64,000 bases of DNA from Roseburia sp. 499 (lineage in GTDB: Bacteria; Bacillota; Clostridia; Lachnospirales; Lachnospiraceae): NCBI RefSeq assembly GCF_001940225.2, contig NZ_CP135164.1, forward strand, positions 2,852,001 to 2,916,000, in the 5' to 3' direction. Below the pieces are notes generated by a model. The model had not been told where the DNA came from. It did no database searches and was given only the letters and a program-made list of their open reading frames with translations. Shown here piece after piece: positions 10,127-16,344 of the stretch. The position numbers and the translations under genes are program-made. Within the stretch, counting starts at the first letter, position 1, and the number at the start of each line of letters is the position of its first letter.

Positions 10127-10185
10127 AAAATCGTACAAATCTATTTTAAAAATTGGGATTTTGAGGTAAACAATATGAATTCTTT
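10127..10185 (+). repeat. 59-bp direct repeat, copy 2 (leader of araC-type gene)
   Basis: This is the second copy of the 8263-8321 repeat, offset by 1864 bp. It covers the leader, ribosome binding site, ATG at 10175 and first three codons of the AraC-family gene. The repeat ends where the two coding sequences diverge. Confidence 0.9.
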
Positions 10186-11062
10186 ATTTGAATATTCAGA
10201 TTCGCTCAATGCGCCTTACGAATGTTTTTACGCTGATAGCGCAAAGAACAGCTATTTTCCTGTACGCCCTCACTGGCACTATTTTGCAGAACTCCTTTAC
10301 TTCCAAAAGGGAAATGGAATTGTTGAGTGCGACAATAAGAGCTTCTACACCTCTCCGGGAGATTTAGTTCTATTTTTGCCCCAGACAATCCATAGCATTT
10401 ACATTGCTACCGATGTTCCTCTGGGCTACTGCGTATTAAAATTTGATTTAGGACAACTCTTTCCCGCAACAGACCACTCTTCCTCCACGTTTTCCGGCAT
10501 TCATATCCCAAGTCTCTTTGCACATGCAAAAGAAGACCCAAATGCCTGTGTTCATCTCACTGCCGAACAACTGAAGCACCTCTCCATAGAGGAGCTTTTT
10601 GTTCGATGCGTTACAGAAATGGAACACCAGCAATATGGTTACCGAATGATGATTCGCTCCTGTATCCAAACAATTCTGTTGGAAATCGTCCGTATCTGGC
10701 GCGAGAATGGCTTTGATACAGACCAGGCATTTACCCCGCCTAAGGATACAGATTCTCTTGCCTCCATTACCGAATATATCGATACACATGCACACCTTCC
10801 GCTCAGAGTAGAAGACTTGGCAGAACGATGCCACATGAGCTATTCCTATTTTGCAAAAACTTTTCGGGAAACTTATGGACAATCCTGCAAAAAATATATT
10901 GAATTTGTCCGAATTTGTAAGGCGGAAGACTTATTGCGTTTTACCAATTTAGACTTGAATTACATCAGTCAGGAAACAGGATTTTCCGATTGCAGCCACT
11001 TTATTCGAGTATTTAAACAACAAAAAGGGATAACACCCAAACAGTTTCGGATGAAACTGTAG
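10175..11062 (+). CDS. AraC-family transcriptional regulator
   Basis: 295 residues from the ATG at 10175, behind TTGAGGTAAACAAT; the open frame extends upstream to 10028 but has no signals there. The N-terminal half is a cupin-like sensor (PVRPHWHYFAELLYFQKG, then SPGDLVLFLPQTIHSI), as in sugar-sensing AraC proteins. The C-terminal hundred residues hold two helix-turn-helix units (LRVEDLAERCHMSYSYFAKTF and LNYISQETGFSDCSHFIRVF). It probably controls the divergent alpha-galactosidase and the SGNH gene in response to a galactoside. Its last codons lie inside a large hairpin terminator. Confidence 0.93.
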   Translation: MNSLFEYSDSLNAPYECFYADSAKNSYFPVRPHWHYFAELLYFQKGNGIVECDNKSFYTSPGDLVLFLPQTIHSIYIATDVPLGYCVLKFDLGQLFPATDHSSSTFSGIHIPSLFAHAKEDPNACVHLTAEQLKHLSIEELFVRCVTEMEHQQYGYRMMIRSCIQTILLEIVRIWRENGFDTDQAFTPPKDTDSLASITEYIDTHAHLPLRVEDLAERCHMSYSYFAKTFRETYGQSCKKYIEFVRICKAEDLLRFTNLDLNYISQETGFSDCSHFIRVFKQQKGITPKQFRMKL

Positions 11063-11078
11063 GGTGTTATCCCTTTTT
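11022..11078. terminator. Bidirectional terminator overlapping the end of the AraC gene
   Basis: AAAAAGGGATAACACCC (11022-11038) pairs with GGGTGTTATCCCTTTTT (11062-11078). Inside, ACAGTTTC pairs with GAAACTGT around a GGAT loop. The left arm encodes the last residues of the AraC protein. A-runs and T-runs on both sides would terminate both the AraC gene and the convergent GH16-like gene. Confidence 0.9.
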
Positions 11079-11086
11079 ATTCTTTC

Positions 11087-11833
11087 CTATTGATATACTC
11101 TTACATAATCAATCTCAAATACATTACTTTCGTCCTTTTTATTTTCTATATCATATAAATCCAACATAATCTGCATTGGATAATCCGGACTTTGATTAAT
11201 CACCTTTATTTTGTTTCCATTCAAATAAAATGTTATTTTATCTTCTTCCCACTTCAAGGCATATGTGTTCCACTCTTTTACATTAATAGAGAACTTTTCT
11301 TCATAAAATTCATCTTTTATATTTCCGTCTGCAAATGGATGTACTCCGTATCCAATTACTGCATATTCATCTGCCACATTCCATCCTTTTAATTCAAATA
11401 AACATATTTCTGCTGCTTGTGAGGGATTTTCCTCTACACCAATCAACCACAAAGCTGCTACATTTTCTTTTGCAATATTACACCGTGCCTTAAATTCAAT
11501 ATATCCATATTGTGGTGCCACTTTCAGCTCTCTACGTTGGAATTCACGGACAACCAATCCTTCTGTAAAATGATGCTGACCGATATCACTTCCCACCTCT
11601 CCCGAAAAAACACCTGTCTGAAGATTCGAAACCCGAACATTACCATTCCACTCCGGACACCATGGCTCCTGTTCATCAGAAATATACAAAGTCAATATAC
11701 TGTTCCGAATCTTATAACTAGGGATTGTCTTTTTACGACTGCTCCACTGTGGCAAATAAGTAGGCAACCAATATTCTGTATTTAATTCCGTTCCTTCAAA
11801 ATCATCATCCATAACTAAACTATATTTTTTCAT
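11087..11833 (-). CDS. GH16-like concanavalin-fold glycoside hydrolase (altered catalytic motif)
   Basis: 248 residues, about one GH16 domain, with no signal peptide, so probably cytoplasmic. It reads as a jelly-roll: an N-terminal DDDFEGTELNTEYW segment, YGYIEFKARC, the active-site strand AAEICLFELKG, and a C-terminal FYLNGNKIKVINQ and FEIDYVRVYQ typical of family 16 laminarinase-type proteins. In the family motif E-[IL]-D-x-x-E the central Asp is Cys here; both Glu residues remain. The enzyme may be weak, have another specificity, or only bind sugar. It has its own strong promoter and an operator-like palindrome, and ends at the shared terminator with araC. Confidence 0.75.
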   Translation of the reverse strand: MKKYSLVMDDDFEGTELNTEYWLPTYLPQWSSRKKTIPSYKIRNSILTLYISDEQEPWCPEWNGNVRVSNLQTGVFSGEVGSDIGQHHFTEGLVVREFQRRELKVAPQYGYIEFKARCNIAKENVAALWLIGVEENPSQAAEICLFELKGWNVADEYAVIGYGVHPFADGNIKDEFYEEKFSINVKEWNTYALKWEEDKITFYLNGNKIKVINQSPDYPMQIMLDLYDIENKKDESNVFEIDYVRVYQ

Positions 11834-11856
11834 GCTATCGCTCTCTTTCCTTTTTA

Positions 11857-11871
11857 TAAACTGGCAGTTTA
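11857..11871 (-). promoter_or_regulatory. 15-bp palindrome at the GH16-like transcription start (operator candidate)
   Basis: TAAACTG-G-CAGTTTA is a perfect 7-1-7 inverted repeat directly downstream of the -10 box, a place where a LacI- or GntR-type repressor would block initiation. The repressor is not identifiable from the window. Confidence 0.5.
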
Positions 11872-11900
11872 ATTTTAGAAAACAATTCTATCTATGTCAA
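11872..11900 (-). promoter_or_regulatory. Promoter of the GH16-like gene
   Basis: On the minus strand TTGACA (11895-11900) and TAAAAT (11872-11877) are separated by 17 bp, about 40 bp upstream of the ATG at 11833. Confidence 0.75.
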
Positions 11901-11998
11901 GAATGACTCAAAATCACCACTTCCTATTTAATCCCAATAGAATTTAACTTTAAAACCTAAAACTATATAATCTAAACACCACCTTGTTTGCTTCTAAC

Positions 11999-12319
11999 TT
12001 ATGTGTGCTTTTGAGGATTATAGTTTTTATATGCCAATTCTCTCGCCTTTATCTTAATATCCTCAGTCACTAAATCCGAAAAATTAAATTTCCCTTCTTT
12101 TATCGAAAAATACTCTTGAAATAATTTCTCTTTTTCAACTAACATACATAAATCGGTACACCAAGGATACTGCATATTTAATTGAAGGGGTTTTAAGCAT
12201 GCTTTTCTTCCCTGAGCTATCCATATACTCCTTTTGTTTTCTAATTTCAGCCATGATAATATCTCCAAAACTATAATATTAAGATTTTCTTTATCAATAT
12301 ATAGTGGTTCAGTTGTCAA
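11999..12319 (-). CDS. Hypothetical protein, probably a gene fragment cut by an IS3 element
   Basis: The frame encodes about 106 residues but its upstream boundary coincides with the left end of the IS3-family element near 12317, and the only start in that frame is a TTG inside or at the IS tip. The protein is not recognised; the C-terminal part (EKLFQEYFSIKEGKFNFSDL) looks like ordinary soluble protein. An alternative ATG at about 12253 behind GGAGATATTATC opens a different frame of about 40 codons. The most economical reading is the 3' remnant of a gene disrupted by the insertion. No function is assigned. Confidence 0.35.
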   Translation of the reverse strand: MTTEPLYIDKENLNIIVLEILSWLKLENKRSIWIAQGRKACLKPLQLNMQYPWCTDLCMLVEKEKLFQEYFSIKEGKFNFSDLVTEDIKIKARELAYKNYNPQKHT

Positions 12320-12398
12320 GACAAAAATCTAAGACTTTTATAATGAACTGATATCCATGGTTAGAGGAAGATAGCTTCTCCTCAGTGACAGTCTCCAA

Positions 12399-13190
12399 TT
12401 AAGCAGCATTCTTAGCAGCGTCATATAGCATAGCCGGATAGTATACAGATGCTGGAGGAACATTACCGATTGCAGAATGGCAACGCTCAAAGTTGTACTT
12501 ATGAATATAAGCAGCGATAGCCTGACGTGCTTCTTTGATATTTTTCCATTCGGTAAGATATGCTTCTTCGTACTTGAATGTACGGAACCAGCGTTCAATC
12601 ATGATGTTATCAGCCCAACGGCTTTTTCCATCCATGCTTTGCTTGATTTTGTTTGTTTTAAGAAAATCCTTGTATTTTTGACTGGTAAATTGGCATCCTT
12701 GATCTGAGTTAAGGATTTCTGGTTTTGCAACTTTAAATGCTTTTTCACATGCTTCTATGCAGGCACGTGTATCCAAAGTGTCATCCAGTTCCCAGCCTAC
12801 GATACAACGGCTATGCCAATCTATAATGGCTGTTAAATACAAGAAACCATGCTTCATTGGAATATATGTAATGTCAATTGACCATGCCTGGTTAGGGCGG
12901 TCTATGATGGCATTTCTAAGTAAATATGGAACAACCTGTGCCTGTTTCAAGCGTTTTGAAAGATTTGGCTTTGGATATACTGGGTTAATACCCATTTCAT
13001 CCATGTATCTACGTGCTTTGCGTCTGCCAACTTTATATCCATGTTGTTTAAGCTGGGAAGATATCTGTCTGGCACCCCATGTTGGATTATCCGTGTGAAG
13101 CCGATCTATGATTCGTTTACATTCAAATTCTTCATCAGAAATAGGCGTTCCTTTGTAATAAATACTTGTCCTGTTAATGCTGGCAAGCAT
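12399..13190 (-). CDS. IS3-family transposase OrfB (DDE integrase core)
   Basis: The product carries an HTH_21-like segment (NPTWGARQISSQLKQHGYKVG) and the rve integrase core with all three catalytic acids: Asp in WSIDITYIP, Asp in LNSDQGCQFTS, and Glu in IERWFRTFKYEE. I give the ATG at 13190 as the first methionine in the conserved region. The open frame continues upstream to 13469 through orfA, so in the element it is normally made by frameshifting from orfA or from an upstream non-ATG start. The frame is +1 relative to orfA by my reading, not the -1 usual for IS3. Intact otherwise. Confidence 0.85.
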   Translation of the reverse strand: MLASINRTSIYYKGTPISDEEFECKRIIDRLHTDNPTWGARQISSQLKQHGYKVGRRKARRYMDEMGINPVYPKPNLSKRLKQAQVVPYLLRNAIIDRPNQAWSIDITYIPMKHGFLYLTAIIDWHSRCIVGWELDDTLDTRACIEACEKAFKVAKPEILNSDQGCQFTSQKYKDFLKTNKIKQSMDGKSRWADNIMIERWFRTFKYEEAYLTEWKNIKEARQAIAAYIHKYNFERCHSAIGNVPPASVYYPAMLYDAAKNAA

Positions 13191-13221
13191 CGCAACAACA
13201 GAAACCGGAAGATTGCTTTCC

Positions 13222-13569
13222 TTATTCTTCGAATGGTTTTTTACTAAATTTACTCTCGTAGTCAGGTCCAAGCAATTCTTCAGATTTTTTTTTGAGCCAA
13301 TCCACCTGCATGGTGAGTTGACCGACCTTTTTTGCATATTCAGCTTTTTCCTTACGCTCTGATGCAAGCTTTTCCTTGATATTTTCTTCTCTTTTGTCAT
13401 CAAAAACAACAGAAGCATTGTCCAGAAATTCTTTCTTCCAGTTACGGAGTAAGTTTGGCTGAATATCATTTTCGGTAGCTATTGTATTTATATCTTTTTC
13501 ACCTTTAAGCACTTCCAATACGAGTTTTGCTTTGAACTGAGCTGTAAAATTTCTTCTTGTACGAGACAT
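13222..13569 (-). CDS. IS3-family transposase OrfA (helix-turn-helix)
   Basis: 115 residues starting MSRTRRNFTAQFKAKLVLEV, the standard HTH_Tnp_1 start of IS3-family OrfA, followed by IATENDIQPNLLRNWKKEF (recognition helix) and a C-terminal leucine-zipper-like coil (QLTMQVDWLKKKSEELLG) that mediates multimerisation. It recognises the element ends. A run of nine A residues on the coding strand (T-run 13285-13293) lies near its end and is a plausible slippage site for orfB expression. Confidence 0.9.
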   Translation of the reverse strand: MSRTRRNFTAQFKAKLVLEVLKGEKDINTIATENDIQPNLLRNWKKEFLDNASVVFDDKREENIKEKLASERKEKAEYAKKVGQLTMQVDWLKKKSEELLGPDYESKFSKKPFEE

Positions 13570-13840
13570 AATTTTTCCTTCTTTCTGATTGATAATAAGA
13601 GTATATCAAATTCATTAAGATTTGTCTCAGGAAGTGTCTTAAATTATGATACCATTATAACATAAGAATCACCGCTTTTTTGAACGTTTTTTGTATCTAA
13701 AATGCCGCTTTTTGAAAACATTTTATATGATGCTACACATATATTTTTTTATTATTCATATAGAAAAATGCACTCTTTCGCAACGTTATATTACTAAGAG
13801 TGCGTTACATCAGCATATTCATTTTTCAATGTTCGTTAGT

Positions 13841-13971
13841 ATACCCAACTCGGAAAAATTCGCTAGCGTCTATTAATTAACATCATGAATTCTTAATTGC
13901 TTCGCAACAGCCATGATGGTTAATTAATAAACGTACAAGAATTTTTAGGTTGTTGGGAGTCCGAAAGTATA
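13841..13971. repeat. Nested imperfect palindrome, remnant of an IS 3' end
   Basis: Three inverted-repeat blocks are nested in order: CCCAAC (13844-13849) with GTTGGG (13952-13957); AAAAATTC (13854-13861) with GAATTTTT (13939-13946); and TATTAATTAACATCATG (13871-13887) with CATGATGGTTAATTAATA (13912-13929, one bulged G). The loop is 24 nt. Sequence to its left, ATTCATTTTTCAATGTTC, resembles the 3' flank of the two IS copies at 18.5-22 kb, and GGGAGTCCGAAAGTATA resembles their terminal repeat. From 13641 to 14009 I see no gene, only this material and a smaller GCACTCTT/AAGAGTGC stem at about 13770-13802. Confidence 0.65.
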
Positions 13972-14009
13972 ACCCTAATAAATGTTATTATATAGAAACA
14001 TAACGGGTT

Positions 14010-14276
14010 CTATTCAAAAATAATCTGAACCGTATTTCCATTCATACTTTTCTGCACTTCTCGGATGATTCTTTCTATTTTTTCTTTACTTATTTTCTCA
14101 TTTTCATGCGGTGGCTCCCATGTTTTCATAGTGTCTGTATATGCTACAAACTTTCTTCCTACAAGCATTTCTCCTTCCGCTTTTACAACATAACCATTTT
14201 CCAAATCAAACTTAACATAATTCATGCTACCTGTAATTTTCGTTTTCTCACCTCTCAAGAATGACATTCTATACAT
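14010..14276 (-). CDS. Immunity protein, Imm74-like
   Basis: About 88 residues, starting at the ATG at 14276 behind TAGGTAATATGTG (GTG at 14279 is an alternative). The pattern GEMLVGRKFVAYTDTMKTWEPPHENEKISKEKIERII, with a central W-E-P-P-H motif and a C-terminal helix then strand, is what I associate with the Imm74 family of polymorphic-toxin immunity proteins; the assignment is from memory. Immunity proteins bind and neutralise a cognate toxin in the cytoplasm. It is the last gene of the toxin locus, 14 bp after another immunity-like gene. It appears intact although the upstream toxin cassette is damaged. Confidence 0.6.
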   Translation of the reverse strand: MYRMSFLRGEKTKITGSMNYVKFDLENGYVVKAEGEMLVGRKFVAYTDTMKTWEPPHENEKISKEKIERIIREVQKSMNGNTVQIIFE

Positions 14277-14290
14277 CACATATTACCTAC

Positions 14291-14710
14291 CTAAAAATAG
14301 CAAATAACAATCCCTGCCTTTGCAGATTTAATATCAAAATACGACATTATTTTTCCCCATTGATACTCATATTCTCGACCAGATAAATTTTCTTTATCTG
14401 ATGGTCCCAAATTCTTTAGCAAAAAATCATCATTTGCTTTTCTTAAATCTTCCAAAATAGTACTATCCATTGTCTGATAATTCATTTTATACTTTTCATC
14501 AGCATTACTCAATTCAACTTTTTTTATATTTATTTCGTCAAAATAAATAGTTGTCCAAAAAATCGAACCACATAACTCCAATGGCTTTTTTGATATGTAC
14601 ACTATCCCATTTTTTGTTTTTATCACATTAAATTCATCACTTTGAAGCATATCAATGCTTGTCGTCGGTTCGATAGCATATTTCCCTAATTTCAATTTTC
14701 CATTCTTCAT
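14291..14710 (-). CDS. Hypothetical protein, probable immunity protein of the orphan toxin cassette
   Basis: 139 residues, no signal peptide or membrane segment, family not recognised (starts MKNGKLKLGKYAIEPTTSID). Its ATG lies 12 bp downstream of a TAA at 14723-14725 that would be the original stop of the toxin cassette, with AAGAGAGATTAAAA between them as ribosome binding site. That toxin-then-immunity spacing is the basis for calling it an immunity gene. The protein is rich in charged and aromatic residues and ends AGIVICYF. No damage is visible. Confidence 0.5.
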   Translation of the reverse strand: MKNGKLKLGKYAIEPTTSIDMLQSDEFNVIKTKNGIVYISKKPLELCGSIFWTTIYFDEINIKKVELSNADEKYKMNYQTMDSTILEDLRKANDDFLLKNLGPSDKENLSGREYEYQWGKIMSYFDIKSAKAGIVICYF

Positions 14711-14852
14711 TTTTAATCTCTCTTACTTGATTTCATCCATCATATTAAAATAATCTTCAAGGGATACTTTTATGTTTGTTAACTCTATTGCTTGACCTTC
14801 CAATCTTTCTAAAAAAACCATTTGCATAATTATAATCAAAATTGGGGTCAAA

Positions 14853-15425
14853 TCATTGTGCAAGTCCTCCTGGTCCAAATTGGGGATTATTGAGAGCCAC
14901 TCCCTCTGCTACATTCACTTCTCCATGTACTTTATAAGGTGTTAAACTATTCCTATACTCTGCGTATAGCATGCCTTTACCTTCTTCATAGTACGGTTTC
15001 ACTTGCAATCCACCAAAATTTTTTTGTGCATCATTACCTAAATCTGCAATTGCTTCTTTAGTTGTAGAATATCCTGTAGGGAATGGCTCGCCCATCCAAA
15101 TAATATCTCCGTCATGTAATATAGTATTTCTATAAGTATCTACACCAACATAAGGATAACTTCCTTGCCAAGCAGTTACAACTTCTGATGGATTACAGTT
15201 TTCCCAACATACATTTTCTTTTCCGTATGTTTTTCTAAAGTAATCATACCAGTCCATACCTGTAATTTCTTTATTATTCACAGGTGAACTCCCCCCCTCA
15301 AACATCTCCCCTATCTTCTTCACCTCTGCATCATCTAGCAATACTTCCCTGCTAAATCCCTCTCCCTCAAACAACAACTTATTCCCCTTGCAGCTTACCG
15401 CTATTCCCGCTGCAAGACTAAGCAT
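14853..15425 (-). CDS. Orphan polymorphic-toxin C-terminal cassette (degraded)
   Basis: The surviving frame encodes about 190 residues. The first 45 copy the pre-toxin region of the toxin gene at 16.3-17.6 kb; the rest is a different toxin tip (YVGVDTYRNTILHDGDIIW, EPFPTGYSTTKEA, GVALNNPQFGPGGLAQ). It looks related to ADP-ribosyl/NAD-glycohydrolase-type tips, but the family is uncertain. Three lesions are visible: a 149-bp deletion at its 5' end relative to the full gene, an in-frame TGA at 14853-14855, and an extra T in the T7 run (14811-14817). Removing the last two lets the protein continue FDPNFDYNYANGF, then LERLEGQAIELTNIKVSLED, to a TAA at 14723. It is best read as a pseudogene cassette. 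Confidence 0.6.
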   Translation of the reverse strand: MLSLAAGIAVSCKGNKLLFEGEGFSREVLLDDAEVKKIGEMFEGGSSPVNNKEITGMDWYDYFRKTYGKENVCWENCNPSEVVTAWQGSYPYVGVDTYRNTILHDGDIIWMGEPFPTGYSTTKEAIADLGNDAQKNFGGLQVKPYYEEGKGMLYAEYRNSLTPYKVHGEVNVAEGVALNNPQFGPGGLAQ

Positions 15426-15545
15426 TATCGTAATCGGTATCGGCCAGTCAAAGACCTCTCCTATCGCACTGACTCCACATGCCGCTGTATTTCCCGCAAA
15501 TTCTATCGCTACGGTTCTACCCAGTGCATGCCTCGATAATGGTTT
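15297..15545 (-). repeat. Pre-toxin homology region, orphan copy
   Basis: 15297-15524 matches 16459-16686 almost exactly (offset 1162), and 15524-15542 then matches 16835-16853 (offset 1311). A 149-bp piece present in the full-length toxin gene is therefore missing here. Such shared segments allow recombination that swaps toxin tips. Confidence 0.85.
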
Positions 15546-15632
15546 TGATTCTAGTCATACCATTTTGTCCTTGAGCTACGACCATAATATTATAAGAAAT
15601 ATCGTCGGTTCTGTAGTATACTAATGTGTCTT

Positions 15633-15980
15633 TTATATTACATAATCATATCCTTCCTCTAATTTCAAAACAATATTTTTTTCATACTCATCAAGACTTC
15701 TATAACACTCTAACTCTTCCTTTTCAAAACCTAACTTTAATAATGTTGCAATAGCTAAATGTCCAATTGTATATACTCCTACTAAAATATGTAAATCCCC
15801 TCTATATTTACTTATCTCTATTAATCTATTTATTATAGCATCTGTTTTATATTGATGCTTAACAATTTCTTTCATTGCATTACTTAGTACAAAGACATTA
15901 TTTATTTCTAAAAATTCTTGAAGTTGTTCCTCAACATATGCTCCTTCTTGGATTTTTTTTATTATTTTATTATTACTCAT
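15633..15980 (-). CDS. Probable immunity protein to the metallopeptidase toxin
   Basis: 115 residues from the ATG at 15980, with AAGGAGTGATAAAAGA upstream; an earlier start at 16058 would lie inside the toxin frame. The protein is helical and soluble (MSNNKIIKKIQEGAYVEEQL, then repeated helix pairs), reminiscent of small HEAT-like immunity proteins, but I do not recognise the family. It begins only 7 bp after the stop of the metallopeptidase domain, the normal position of a cognate immunity gene. It seems intact. Confidence 0.55.
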   Translation of the reverse strand: MSNNKIIKKIQEGAYVEEQLQEFLEINNVFVLSNAMKEIVKHQYKTDAIINRLIEISKYRGDLHILVGVYTIGHLAIATLLKLGFEKEELECYRSLDEYEKNIVLKLEEGYDYVI

Positions 15981-15987
15981 TCTTTTA

Positions 15988-16323
15988 TCACTCCTTAAAT
16001 AAATTAAGTATATATTCTCGTTCTTGTCGATAATTTTCCCATAGTTGTGCTGACACATCTTTTAACCCTAATTCATCTGCAATTTTAATTTCTTTCATAT
16101 ATGCACGTAATTCTTTTATAATTCTAGGATTTTGTTCGTACAATTGTCGCATTCCTGGTAATCCACTAGTTACATCGTCTAAATAATGTTGATATTCATG
16201 TATTAGAGCACTCATTGATGCATTTTTATCTATTATCAATTGCCCTGGTGTTCCTGGAACTAATCCCGGTGAATATGCCATTGTACCATCTCTATACACT
16301 ATTTCCACCCCGTTTTTCTCCAT
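15988..16323 (-). CDS. Zincin-like metallopeptidase toxin domain (detached by a stop codon)
   Basis: The frame encodes 111 residues with a clear zinc-protease motif HEYQH in SALIHEYQHYLDD and a downstream KELRAYMKE helix that could give a third ligand. It resembles the MPTase-type toxin tips of polymorphic toxins. It is not a free-standing gene: it is in the same frame as the upstream gene (16345-17553), from which one TAA at 16345-16347 separates it, and reading through gives a continuous protein (ESNPN, stop, WDKLINEMEKNGVEIV). No Shine-Dalgarno sequence is evident for the internal ATG. The intact toxin would be about 521 residues. Confidence 0.75.
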   Translation of the reverse strand: MEKNGVEIVYRDGTMAYSPGLVPGTPGQLIIDKNASMSALIHEYQHYLDDVTSGLPGMRQLYEQNPRIIKELRAYMKEIKIADELGLKDVSAQLWENYRQEREYILNLFKE

Positions 16324-16344
16324 TTCATTAATTAATTTATCCCA

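Larger units (their letters stand above)
12317..13641 (-). mobile_element. IS3-family insertion sequence
   Basis: Two overlapping transposase frames (orfA 13222-13569, orfB ending 12399) are flanked by imperfect inverted ends. AAGACA lies at 12318-12323 and its complement TGTCTT at 13635-13640, each followed inward by a second GAC-containing match. Size about 1.3 kb fits IS3/IS150. A target duplication could not be fixed by eye, so the outer limits are good to several bases only. Confidence 0.75.

Noticed and set aside
13691..13876. 61-codon plus-strand frame after the IS3 element
   Set aside because: It has no ribosome binding site, lies in IS-remnant palindromic DNA and has low-complexity AT-rich composition.
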